Positions 25,830 through 34,535 of a stretch of DNA of 61,699 bases are shown here, one piece after another; position 1 is the first letter of the stretch, and the number at the start of each line of letters is the position of its first letter. Below the pieces are notes generated by a model that searched no databases, was not told the DNA's origin, and worked only from the letters and a program-made list of their open reading frames with translations. A program made the position numbers and the translations under genes. Source of the stretch: Flavobacterium sp. NKUCC04_CG (GTDB lineage: Bacteria > Bacteroidota > Bacteroidia > Flavobacteriales > Flavobacteriaceae); NCBI RefSeq assembly GCF_019345525.1, contig NZ_JAHKRA010000020.1, forward strand, positions 1-61,699, in the 5' to 3' direction.

Positions 25830-27431
25830 TTAGTCCGCAGAGAACTCTACAATCACATCGTAAGCCCCTATTGGAAGTACGTTATACATCGTTCCTGTTC
25901 CAATGTTAAAATTCAAGGTTGTTCCTCCAGTTAGAACCAAATCCGTAGTAGCTGAAGTCACTAGATTCCCTCCTTTATACAATCTAACGCTAACAATATT
26001 TCCTGCGGTAATCGGTAGCGTAATTGCTGAAGCCACTGCTGAGTTCAAAGACATAGTCGTAGTCGTTTTAAAAGCATAAATCGATTTTCCATCAATCCAG
26101 GTATCACCAGTTTTGAAATGTGTTGTGGAATTGTATTTATCACCTAAAATCGTTTTAATATCACCTGCATTGTTAGTAATGGTTGTCATTACCGCACCAG
26201 AGATGTCAATCAGCACCTTCTTACCCGTAGCATCTACTGTGTATAGAGACTTTGCAGGAATAGCTGTTCCATCATTATCTGCTGCTAAGATTTCAGTCAA
26301 GGTGTAAAACACATTTCCACCGCCTCTTAAAACATTCTTTATAGCTGTTTTAACATTTTCATTATTGGTAATCGACGTTACCATATCCGCTGTAACATTG
26401 ATTACATCTGGCGTACCAACCGTTGCTACACCACTAGCATCAGGTATATTACCCTCATTGGCGTAGTTATAGATGATTTCGGTAGCTACTGTCGTTTTAA
26501 TGATTCTTGTTTTGGTTTCAATTTCGTGCACTAAATCAGCCAATGAAATCGTTGTATATGCAGTACCATTCCAATATTGGAATACCCACTCCACCGCTGG
26601 AGCAACTCCGATGTTTTTGTAAATCACGTTACCATCTGCAACACCTGCGAGTTCTTTTATGATATTTCTAATCGTCATCTGACCTGCTCCATAGGTAGTA
26701 GATTGATTTAAAATATTTTCAAAATTCTGCACGATATCTGCTCCCGCATCAATGGTTACACCACCTGGAGCATTATCTGGAATATTAGCTACCGTATTGG
26801 TTGCCGGATTCGCTGCAATCCAATTTTGAATAGCTTGCTCACCGAAATATATATGTTGTACATTACCACCTGCTGCTGTTATTGTTCTGATAAAGGTTTT
26901 GGTCTCCGCACCTGCAACCACAGAAGCAATATCAACCAAATCCGTTTTATACGAACTCGTAGCCGTATCGTATGTTACAAAAGAAATCTGCTTGGTCGTT
27001 GGATTATAAACCATCGTAGTATGAGTTTGCGGTACAGCCGGATTGTTAACCGGACTACTAGGCAAGATAAAACTAACGAGTTTTTTAATCTCTGTAAGAT
27101 CTCCTCCGAAATTATTTATTGCGGTATCTAAATCTGTTTGATTGATGATTCTATTCCATTTATTAGCAGACCAATAATAGAATCCCAAAGCTACATCATT
27201 CTGAGGCTTGGTATTATACACCAATAAACTTTCAGCCTGATCACCAATGATTGGACTAAAATCTGTTGTTGTTGTCAATTCTACACGAGGTATTAAAACC
27301 CCCTTATTCCCTGATACAATGTCTAATTGTGCTGCAGAATTCGGATTAGGTGTTCCTATTCCGACCTGCGCATTTGCCATGTAGACTCCTCCAAACAGCA
27401 GGATTGCTACCGATAGTGTAATTCTTTTCAT
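25830..27431 (-). CDS. Secreted adhesin-like protein with GNVxY repeat modules
   Basis: 533 residues. Signal peptide (1-22), then the leader VGIGTPNPNSAAQLDI and NKGVLIPRVEL. It has at least three repeat-like modules: VYNPTTKQISFVTYD (~141-155), NIIKELAGVADGNVIY with FQYWNG (~256-289), and AIKNVLRGGGNVFY (~360-373). The same pattern recurs in the partial adhesin at 60529 (KIINTLSGTYGNVVY, then FQYYNDAG). The C-terminal ~75 residues form a beta domain without a recognised T9SS sorting signal. It starts 21 bp after the giant gene, so the two are cotranscribed. Confidence 0.75.
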   Translation of the reverse strand: MKRITLSVAILLFGGVYMANAQVGIGTPNPNSAAQLDIVSGNKGVLIPRVELTTTTDFSPIIGDQAESLLVYNTKPQNDVALGFYYWSANKWNRIINQTDLDTAINNFGGDLTEIKKLVSFILPSSPVNNPAVPQTHTTMVYNPTTKQISFVTYDTATSSYKTDLVDIASVVAGAETKTFIRTITAAGGNVQHIYFGEQAIQNWIAANPATNTVANIPDNAPGGVTIDAGADIVQNFENILNQSTTYGAGQMTIRNIIKELAGVADGNVIYKNIGVAPAVEWVFQYWNGTAYTTISLADLVHEIETKTRIIKTTVATEIIYNYANEGNIPDASGVATVGTPDVINVTADMVTSITNNENVKTAIKNVLRGGGNVFYTLTEILAADNDGTAIPAKSLYTVDATGKKVLIDISGAVMTTITNNAGDIKTILGDKYNSTTHFKTGDTWIDGKSIYAFKTTTTMSLNSAVASAITLPITAGNIVSVRLYKGGNLVTSATTDLVLTGGTTLNFNIGTGTMYNVLPIGAYDVIVEFSAD

Positions 27432-27452
27432 AATTTTTAGTATAAAGTGTTA

Positions 27453-30400
27453 TTAATTTTTCTTGATTTTTTGGGTTAAGGTTTTATTTGAAATAAGACA
27501 GGCTTTACTCATACGAGCCAAACAATCTTGATATAAATTATATAATCTCAAATTCGGAGTAACGTTTACAGATGCCAGTGATTTTAATCGAACTGCTACT
27601 GCATCTACTTGGGTTGTTGTACCAAAACTAACCTCAGCTATTTGCCCGTTGTTAAACAAGGTTAGCAAATTGACATTGCCTATAACGGCTGCCTCCAAAT
27701 CTTTGACCCAAACTTGTAGACCTTTATAGTATCCGACAAGCTCAACTTTCCCTAGTAAATCCAAGGTTAATGCCCCCGTACCTATGGCCATTTTTATTTT
27801 AAAAACCGAATAGGGTGAAATCTCTTTATTAAAATGGATATTTTGCTGAATAGTCGATACTACTGAAACCGTACCTAAACTCAATTCCGAATAGTCGCTG
27901 TTGTTGTTGTTTGACAAGGCGCGATCAGCATGGGTAACTCCATAACTACCAATATTTAATACCCCCAAACTGACTCCTGAACCACTAACCGAAGTAGTTA
28001 CTGCTTCTGCGCAACCCGAAAAATCAGTTTCATAACACATCCCATAAATTTGTAGGCTGTTTTCCTGACCGAGCAACAAACCACTTGTGGAATCGGTTAT
28101 TTTGACACTTTTATATGCAAGTTTTGCCGTAATAGCTATATAATATCGGCCTTTATTATCTTGTACTATTCTAATTTGATCAATGATATTAGCAAATCCA
28201 TCTTCACTCGAACCGCTAATCACAGTGGCATCATTTGCAGCGAGCAGCTCCACTTTAAAATAGTGATTACCCAAAACCACATTCCCTAAGACTTTCCCTA
28301 TAACTCCACCAACACTTCCCGCGAGTAACGATTGCAACAAAGTAGCATCGGTATCGATTCGAATATAAGTAGTGGTTCCTGCAGGAACTAAAGCCCCTCC
28401 CGGAAAGCCCATAGTTACGAATCCTTCATAACCACCTGCTCCTCCTTTAGAATGAATAACGGCATAACTATTGAAATTTCCATCGAACAAATTGGAAGTT
28501 AAAGTGGCATTGGCTGACCCTATTAAGGTATTGGCACATACGGGTGATCGATATGGTGGTAGTTCTACACCCGGGTCTTGACAATTCTCCGAAACTCGAT
28601 GCACAGCGTACAACTGTAATGGCGCGGCAGTAGTCACATTGACCAAAGATTCTAAACCAAACTGTACCCGATCAAAAACAACACCTGGTCTAATTGTAAT
28701 TTCCTGAGGTGTTCCGCTATTCAGTAAACCTAAAAGCTCCAAATTATTGATTAACCCCTCCTGTAATGTCTTATTATACACCAAGGTATTTCCCATGTAC
28801 AACTTCACTTTATAAGCTCCAATTAAATCTAAACTCAATAAACTGGGTTGACTCAATTGTACTTTTAGTCTCAAAATATCTGAACTAAGAGACGGTTTTT
28901 TAAAATAGATATTTTGATAAACACTTGCAGCCACCGAGGTAAGCCCTAAATTTATGGTCGAGTAATTGCTAGAATTATCATCTATAGCGAAATACGGATT
29001 GGTAACACCACCCTTGCTTATACCCAACAAACTCAAGCTTAACCCATTACCGTCATAAGAAGTAAAACTACCTTGATCACAGGCATCAAAAACCGTTTCT
29101 CTACACATGTTGTACACCTTCATCTCGGCCGTTTTATTTAAACCAACCAAAGAAGCCAGATTGTGGGTAATTCGAACACTTTGATAGGCCTCATTTGCCG
29201 TAACAGCTATATAATACCGCCCACTTTTATCTTGCACTATTTTAACCAGTTGTGAATTAAAACCTGTGGCACTAGAAGCGGTATGAATTATGGTACCATT
29301 AGGGCGTCTAACATCCACCACAAAATAATGATTCCCCAAAGCAACTGCACCAGCTACATTTCCCAAAAGTGTACCCAAACTACCACCCAACAAACTTTGA
29401 AGCAAGGTAGCATCCATATCCACTCTAATGTAAGATGTTGTATGTGACCCGGCAGCGGCGCTATAACCCAATTCTATAAAGCTATTAAAACCACCTAAAG
29501 CTGCCACTGCACCTGTTCCGGAAATTAAAACAGCCGCTGTATCATGATTCCCATCTACCGCATTATACGGAAAGTTAACTCCACCAAAATCGATTATATT
29601 TGTTGCGCATACCGGCGTTGTAAACGGCGATACCGTTGGTGTTGGAACCGGAATCGGATTGGGATCTACACAAGTTGCACCATATCGTTCTATACCATAG
29701 ACGTACAAAGGCGAATTCAATACATTAAGTCCAACCAATGACGATTTACCTATGGCTATACGATCAAATTGTTTTCCCGGCCCGAAAGCTAGAGAAATAG
29801 CCTGTCCTGTTTGCAACAGTCCAAGCAAATCCAATCCAATCACTTCGCTACTCAATTTTTGAGAAAACACCTCTACAGTACCATTATAAGCTTTGATTTC
29901 GATATTAGACAAGGCGGCTAAATCAACTAGGGACCCGTTATTCACACCTATTTTAACTCTAAAATAATCTCTTACATTTGATAAGGTATGAAAATCCACA
30001 AATTGAAAAGCACTGGCTCCAACTGCAGCAGTACCCAAATTAATTTCTGATGCAGTAGTCGCATTCAAATCAATAGCTAAATTTCCATTTTTAACACCAG
30101 CTGCTCCAGTACCTAAAAGGTCTAAACTAACACCTGAGGAGATGGAATAAGTCGAAAAAGCTTGTTCACAAGCAGTGGGTGTCGTCGCATAACACAGTCC
30201 ATAAACTTTAAGAGTAGCACTGGCTCCCAATCCAACTGCCGCTGGATAAAACTCTGTTATACGTATACTGCGATAAGCGCTAGTCGGAGTTATGGCCACA
30301 TAAAAATTACCGTATTTATCCTGAATCACCTTAATCGGTTTACCAAAAAAGCCGTTATTGCTATCACCGGTTAAAACAACCCCGGAAGAGGCATCTTTAA

Positions 30401-31925
30401 CTTCAATTTTAAAATAATGGCTTCCAAAAAGCAGATTTCCGACAACGCCGTTTAGCAATTGTCCTACAGACCCATCCAAAAGAGCACCTAAAAGTTTTTT
30501 ATCAGCGACATCAATACGCATATAGGAGGTTACTCCTGCGTTTACGTTGGCATCATAGGCAAGTTCGACATGTCCACCATAAGCATTTGCAGCGAGTAAA
30601 AGCCCTGAAGTAGCATCTAAGGTGGTAAAAGTTCCGTTTTGCCCATCAACGGCATTCAACGGAAAATTTGCATGCGAAAAACTTTTAACCGTGGTTGCAC
30701 AAATTTTATTACCACCTAACATATGTATCCCTCCTTCATCGACAATTGGCGAATCAGGGTCTGTTTCTGTTAAAACAGAACCGATACCACCATAACGCTC
30801 TACGCTATAAATATTTAATGGTGATGCGTTTAGATTAAGTCCGACCGCAGTATTAACCACCACAGACACTCGGTCAAAAGCAACTCCTGGTCCAAAAGGT
30901 ATAGTGATTGGAGCATCCGCTTGCAAAAGCGTCAACAGATCCAACCCATTGACAAGCCCGCCTTGAAGTTTGTTTGTATAAACCAAGTTTTCGCCGTTGT
31001 ATGCTTTAACCTCAAAATTTCCAATCAAACTTAAATTTAGAGCAGAACCACCACCAATTTTTAATCGAATCTTAAAATAATCTTGCGCACTGGATAATTT
31101 GTCAAAATAAAAGTCTTGAGAGATTGACCCTAAAGCTTGAATCAGTCCTGGTTTTAAGGTCGAGAATTCCGCAATATTTCCATTGATCGCTTTTTCAGGA
31201 TTTATAACTGCGTCCGTTAAACTTACTGAAAGACCTGTAACCTTACCAAGTCCCGAAAAAGGAGCTTGTCCGCTTATCTCTTGCGGAAAAGTAAAAGCAT
31301 TATAAACACTTAAAACCAATCTACTATTTCCAACTACTAAGCCTGGCGGGTGCTTTAAAGTAATCCGAATCGAATTATATTCAGCGGTAGCTTCAGGAGT
31401 AATGGCCAGATAATACTTCCCATCTTTATCAATCATCCATTTGGTTATTAAGGTAGTATTAACCTTTGTTCCAACTGCCTCAGGAGTACCAAGATTCGTT
31501 GCCCCAACATACAATTCCGGAATTAAGTAAGTCCCGACTATTCCTAATACATCGCCTAAATTTATATTAACACCACTTTGCACCGGTTTATCAACACGAA
31601 TATAGACCGTTTCCCCTTTTTTTCTGTTCGTTGGAAATTTCATCTGTAAATAGGCGTCTCCTCCAGTAATATTCACAACCGCCCCCGCGCGATAGGCAGT
31701 CATCACAGCAACAGTATTGTCTCCAATACTCGCATTGACTGGATCAAGCACTCCTTCAATTCCCGCTGATAATCCTACTGCAATGCGATCGGCGGAAGGA
31801 GCCCAAGTAGCATACGATTTCGTCACTTGTCCATAAGAAACTGACCCTAATAAGAAAACAATTAGAACGAAAAATAGTCCGAAGACTTTTCCATTCAAAG
31901 CGGCTAGAGTAGTTATTGACTTCAT
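27453..31925 (-). CDS. Giant secreted protein of four repeated two-domain units (1490 residues)
   Basis: Not recognised as a known family. A signal peptide (1-33) precedes four tandem units of about 350 residues. In each, part A (~185 residues) carries an N-terminal VCA.., an IRVD strand and VQDK-GRYYIA-like strands; part B (~165 residues) carries GLSLSLLG-like and LFQxGLINGLDLLGLL-like segments, FGPGVxFDRV and xLxIYxVERYG. Units begin near residues 34, 405, 775 and 1135. Cysteines occur at the A/B joints, suggesting disulfides. No sorting domain ends the protein, whose tail is short and basic. It is the first gene of a unit with the 533-residue protein; a candidate -7 box lies at 32029-32036. 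Confidence 0.78.
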   Translation of the reverse strand: MKSITTLAALNGKVFGLFFVLIVFLLGSVSYGQVTKSYATWAPSADRIAVGLSAGIEGVLDPVNASIGDNTVAVMTAYRAGAVVNITGGDAYLQMKFPTNRKKGETVYIRVDKPVQSGVNINLGDVLGIVGTYLIPELYVGATNLGTPEAVGTKVNTTLITKWMIDKDGKYYLAITPEATAEYNSIRITLKHPPGLVVGNSRLVLSVYNAFTFPQEISGQAPFSGLGKVTGLSVSLTDAVINPEKAINGNIAEFSTLKPGLIQALGSISQDFYFDKLSSAQDYFKIRLKIGGGSALNLSLIGNFEVKAYNGENLVYTNKLQGGLVNGLDLLTLLQADAPITIPFGPGVAFDRVSVVVNTAVGLNLNASPLNIYSVERYGGIGSVLTETDPDSPIVDEGGIHMLGGNKICATTVKSFSHANFPLNAVDGQNGTFTTLDATSGLLLAANAYGGHVELAYDANVNAGVTSYMRIDVADKKLLGALLDGSVGQLLNGVVGNLLFGSHYFKIEVKDASSGVVLTGDSNNGFFGKPIKVIQDKYGNFYVAITPTSAYRSIRITEFYPAAVGLGASATLKVYGLCYATTPTACEQAFSTYSISSGVSLDLLGTGAAGVKNGNLAIDLNATTASEINLGTAAVGASAFQFVDFHTLSNVRDYFRVKIGVNNGSLVDLAALSNIEIKAYNGTVEVFSQKLSSEVIGLDLLGLLQTGQAISLAFGPGKQFDRIAIGKSSLVGLNVLNSPLYVYGIERYGATCVDPNPIPVPTPTVSPFTTPVCATNIIDFGGVNFPYNAVDGNHDTAAVLISGTGAVAALGGFNSFIELGYSAAAGSHTTSYIRVDMDATLLQSLLGGSLGTLLGNVAGAVALGNHYFVVDVRRPNGTIIHTASSATGFNSQLVKIVQDKSGRYYIAVTANEAYQSVRITHNLASLVGLNKTAEMKVYNMCRETVFDACDQGSFTSYDGNGLSLSLLGISKGGVTNPYFAIDDNSSNYSTINLGLTSVAASVYQNIYFKKPSLSSDILRLKVQLSQPSLLSLDLIGAYKVKLYMGNTLVYNKTLQEGLINNLELLGLLNSGTPQEITIRPGVVFDRVQFGLESLVNVTTAAPLQLYAVHRVSENCQDPGVELPPYRSPVCANTLIGSANATLTSNLFDGNFNSYAVIHSKGGAGGYEGFVTMGFPGGALVPAGTTTYIRIDTDATLLQSLLAGSVGGVIGKVLGNVVLGNHYFKVELLAANDATVISGSSEDGFANIIDQIRIVQDNKGRYYIAITAKLAYKSVKITDSTSGLLLGQENSLQIYGMCYETDFSGCAEAVTTSVSGSGVSLGVLNIGSYGVTHADRALSNNNNSDYSELSLGTVSVVSTIQQNIHFNKEISPYSVFKIKMAIGTGALTLDLLGKVELVGYYKGLQVWVKDLEAAVIGNVNLLTLFNNGQIAEVSFGTTTQVDAVAVRLKSLASVNVTPNLRLYNLYQDCLARMSKACLISNKTLTQKIKKN

Positions 31926-32452
31926 AGTGTTATTTTAAGAAAAAAGACCTTGTTTAAATAAAAAGAAATCGAAAAGCCAAACTGTTCAATACTATCTTAT
32001 AAAATTAAGACGTTTTGTCATTTCATATCAAAAATAATACATTTTGTGAATAAAAAAAATAAAAAAATTTTAACACTATAAAAACAAACGATTTTACAGC
32101 CTATTCCAATCGATAAAAATCAATTATACTGACGATATCGTTATTTTAAGTCTTTTACAGGCAATTACATAATATAATGTGCATTAAAAATAGATTTTAT
32201 AATTATTTTAAATAAAAATCAGACCTCAAAACAACAGAAACTTATTTAAAATCAAGTTAAAAAAGTTAAATAAAAACTTTAGAACACCTCTACAGGCTGC
32301 AATAGGCGCCGTTATTGAGTTGATCAAAAAATCGCGAAATGAGATTATTTATATATCAAGTATTAAAAACTTTTTAACAACAAGTCTAACTTTGGATAAA
32401 TGCAAGGGGATAGTATCTTTACCGATAAATTTTAATTATTTTTGAAAAAAAA
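31926..32452. other. AT-rich non-coding region between the giant gene and the hydratase
   Basis: No credible gene. The minus strand has TATTTTTG at 32036-32029, a possible -7 box for the giant gene with a leader of about 100 bases. The plus strand has TATTTTTG at 32437-32444 just before the hydratase. Nothing else stands out. Confidence 0.5.
32437..32444 (+). promoter_or_regulatory. -7 box TATTTTTG for the enoyl-CoA hydratase gene
   Basis: Matches TAnnTTTG. It lies only 8 bases before the first ATG (32453) and 14 before the second (32459), so translation is nearly leaderless or starts at 32459. Confidence 0.4.
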
Positions 32453-33223
32453 ATGCCCATGGACTTACCAAACGGCTCTATCGATATAGCCATACAGAAT
32501 CAAATTGCCCGAATCAGTTTTTACCATCCGGCTAGCAATTCATTTCCCAGCTCACTGTTGGAATCCTTAACCCGTACTATCAATGATTTAGATCATCGTC
32601 AAGATATTACTACGGTTATTTTACAAAGCAAGGGAAATGGAGCCTTTTGCGCAGGTGCCTCGTTTGACGAATTATTAGCCATTGACAATACGGAAGCCGG
32701 TACGAGATTTTTTTCCGGATTCGCCAATGTTATCAATGCTATCCGCAAAAGCAAACAGATTTTTATCGGTCGCATTCACGGAAAGGCAGTTGGTGGAGGT
32801 GTCGGACTTGCAGCCGCTTGCGATTATTGTTTTGCCGACATCAAGAGCGCCATTAAACTGTCAGAATTAGCCATCGGAATTGGTCCTTTCGTGATAGAAC
32901 CTATAGTCTCCCGTAAAATTGGTAAAAATGCCTTTACAGAAATGTCCTTAGAAGCACACGAATGGAAAAGTGCAGCCTGGGCACAACAAAAAGGACTATA
33001 CGCCAAAATCTGTGACACAGAAATCGAATTAGACCTTCAAATTAATCAACTCGCAGAGCGAATTTCTCAATATAATCCTGAAGCCCTAAGCGAAATGAAA
33101 AATATTTTTTGGGAGGGCACCGAAAACTGGGATAACCTACTTGCCGAAAGGGCTGCTATATCCGGGAAACTGGTTTTGTCCGATTTTACGAAAAGTGCAC
33201 TAAATCAGTTTAAAAAGAAGTAA
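32453..33223 (+). CDS. Enoyl-CoA hydratase/isomerase family protein
   Basis: 256 residues, crotonase fold. Conserved stretches: FCAGASFDELLAID (oxyanion-hole glycine side) and GRIHGKAVGGGVGLAAACDY (~104-123), where the family's backbone NH groups stabilise the thioester. The stretch KLSELAIGIGPFVIEPIVSR occupies the place of the catalytic region. It probably acts on an acyl-CoA in fatty or branched-chain amino acid breakdown; flavobacterial relatives are often labelled methylglutaconyl-CoA hydratase, but the substrate cannot be fixed from sequence. Two start codons are possible (32453, 32459). The neighbour queD has its own promoter box. Confidence 0.9.
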   Translation: MPMDLPNGSIDIAIQNQIARISFYHPASNSFPSSLLESLTRTINDLDHRQDITTVILQSKGNGAFCAGASFDELLAIDNTEAGTRFFSGFANVINAIRKSKQIFIGRIHGKAVGGGVGLAAACDYCFADIKSAIKLSELAIGIGPFVIEPIVSRKIGKNAFTEMSLEAHEWKSAAWAQQKGLYAKICDTEIELDLQINQLAERISQYNPEALSEMKNIFWEGTENWDNLLAERAAISGKLVLSDFTKSALNQFKKK

Positions 33224-33288
33224 CTGTTTTTCAGGAAGTCAGCCGTATTTTAGCTGTTTTAATCAATAGACTAGTCCGATATTTTTAG

Positions 33289-33296
33289 TAAATTTG
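33289..33296 (+). promoter_or_regulatory. -7 box TAAATTTG for queD-lpxH
   Basis: Matches TAnnTTTG, 14 bases before the queD ATG. Confidence 0.5.
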
Positions 33297-33310
33297 CAAA
33301 AAATAATATT

Positions 33311-33760
33311 ATGCCTAAAATTAGAATCACCAAACAGTTTACATTTGAAACCGGTCATGCTCTATACGGTTACGATGGAAAATGCAGAAATGTACACGGC
33401 CACAGTTATAAATTAGCCGTTACTGTTATTGGCTATCCCAACAGCAATCCCGACTATGTAAAATTCGGTATGGTAATCGATTTTGGAGATTTAAAGAAAA
33501 TAGTTAAGGAAGAGGTGGTTGATCAATTTGATCATGCGACGGTTTTTAATCAAAACACACCTCATGTTGATTTAGCAAAAGAATTACAGGACCGCGGTCA
33601 TCACGTGATTTTAGTGGACTATCAACCTACTAGTGAAAACATGGTTATTGACTTTGCGGCACGTATCAGCTCTCGTCTTCCTAAAGAGATTGCCCTTTTC
33701 TCTTTGCGTTTACAAGAAACCGAATCGTCTTATGCAGAATGGCATGCCTCCGACAACTAA
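33311..33760 (+). CDS. queD: 6-carboxytetrahydropterin synthase family protein (QueD/PTPS)
   Basis: 149 residues, T-fold. QueD converts dihydroneopterin triphosphate to 6-carboxytetrahydropterin, an early step of queuosine synthesis. The zinc ligands are in FETGHALYG (His) and NVHGHSY (two His); the catalytic Cys lies in GKCRNVHG; the DHATVF and ETESSYAEW motifs supply the catalytic Asp-His and substrate Glu. PTSENMV is the pterin-binding stretch. The start codon is ATG 33311. The gene ends 13 bases before the proposed lpxH start. Confidence 0.9.
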   Translation: MPKIRITKQFTFETGHALYGYDGKCRNVHGHSYKLAVTVIGYPNSNPDYVKFGMVIDFGDLKKIVKEEVVDQFDHATVFNQNTPHVDLAKELQDRGHHVILVDYQPTSENMVIDFAARISSRLPKEIALFSLRLQETESSYAEWHASDN

Positions 33761-33773
33761 AAAAAATACGCTT

Positions 33774-34535
33774 TTGAAAATTCAGATTCAAACGGACAAA
33801 AAAATATTTTTTGCTTCCGACCAACATCTCGGAGCACCTACAGCCGAAAAAAGCTTACCGAGAGAACAGAAGTTTCTCCGATGGTTAAATGAACACGAGG
33901 CTGAAATGGGCGCTTTGTTTATTTTAGGCGATTTATTTGACTTTTGGTTTGAATACAAAACAGTTGTACCCAAAGGTTTTGTTCGTGTTTTAGGCAAATT
34001 AGCCCAATTGAAAGATGCAGGCATTCCCATTTACTTTTTTGTAGGTAATCACGATTTATGGATGGATGATTACTTTATTTCGGAGTTGGGCATTCCGGTA
34101 TTTCATCAACCTCAAATATTTGACATCAACGGAAAAACCTTTTTTATAGGTCACGGCGACGGTCTCGGACCCGGTGACTTTGGTTATAAAAGAATGAAAA
34201 AAGTTTTTACAAACCCCTTTTCAAAATGGTTGTTTCGTTGGCTACATCCCGACATAGGTGTTCGACTGGGACAATATTTATCCGTCAAAAACAAATTGAT
34301 TTCCGGAGCCGAAGACGTTACTTTTTTAGGAGAAGACAACGAATGGTTGGTTTTATACGCTAAGAAAAAATTAGAAGAACAACATTACGACTATTTTATA
34401 TTTGGCCATAGACATCTGCCGATGAATATTGTTCTAAACGAAAACAGTCGTTATATCAATTTAGGCGATTGGATCAACTATTTTACATACGGTATGTATG
34501 ACGGTCATTTTCATTTGGAGAAATACGAAGGTTAA
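33774..34535 (+). CDS. lpxH: UDP-2,3-diacylglucosamine diphosphatase (LpxH-like)
   Basis: 253 residues, calcineurin-like metallophosphatase that splits UDP-2,3-diacylglucosamine to lipid X in lipid A synthesis, at the inner membrane face. Metal motifs are complete: ASDQH, GDLFDFWFEY, GNHDLW, GHGDG and FGHRH. I use the TTG at 33774, which gives MKIQIQTDKKIFFASDQH, the usual short lead-in to the first motif; ATG 33744 (overlapping queD by 17 bp) is the alternative. The frame from 33633 would lie mostly inside queD and is unlikely. The 3' end overlaps the convergent membrane protein gene by 4 bp. Confidence 0.88.
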   Translation: MKIQIQTDKKIFFASDQHLGAPTAEKSLPREQKFLRWLNEHEAEMGALFILGDLFDFWFEYKTVVPKGFVRVLGKLAQLKDAGIPIYFFVGNHDLWMDDYFISELGIPVFHQPQIFDINGKTFFIGHGDGLGPGDFGYKRMKKVFTNPFSKWLFRWLHPDIGVRLGQYLSVKNKLISGAEDVTFLGEDNEWLVLYAKKKLEEQHYDYFIFGHRHLPMNIVLNENSRYINLGDWINYFTYGMYDGHFHLEKYEG

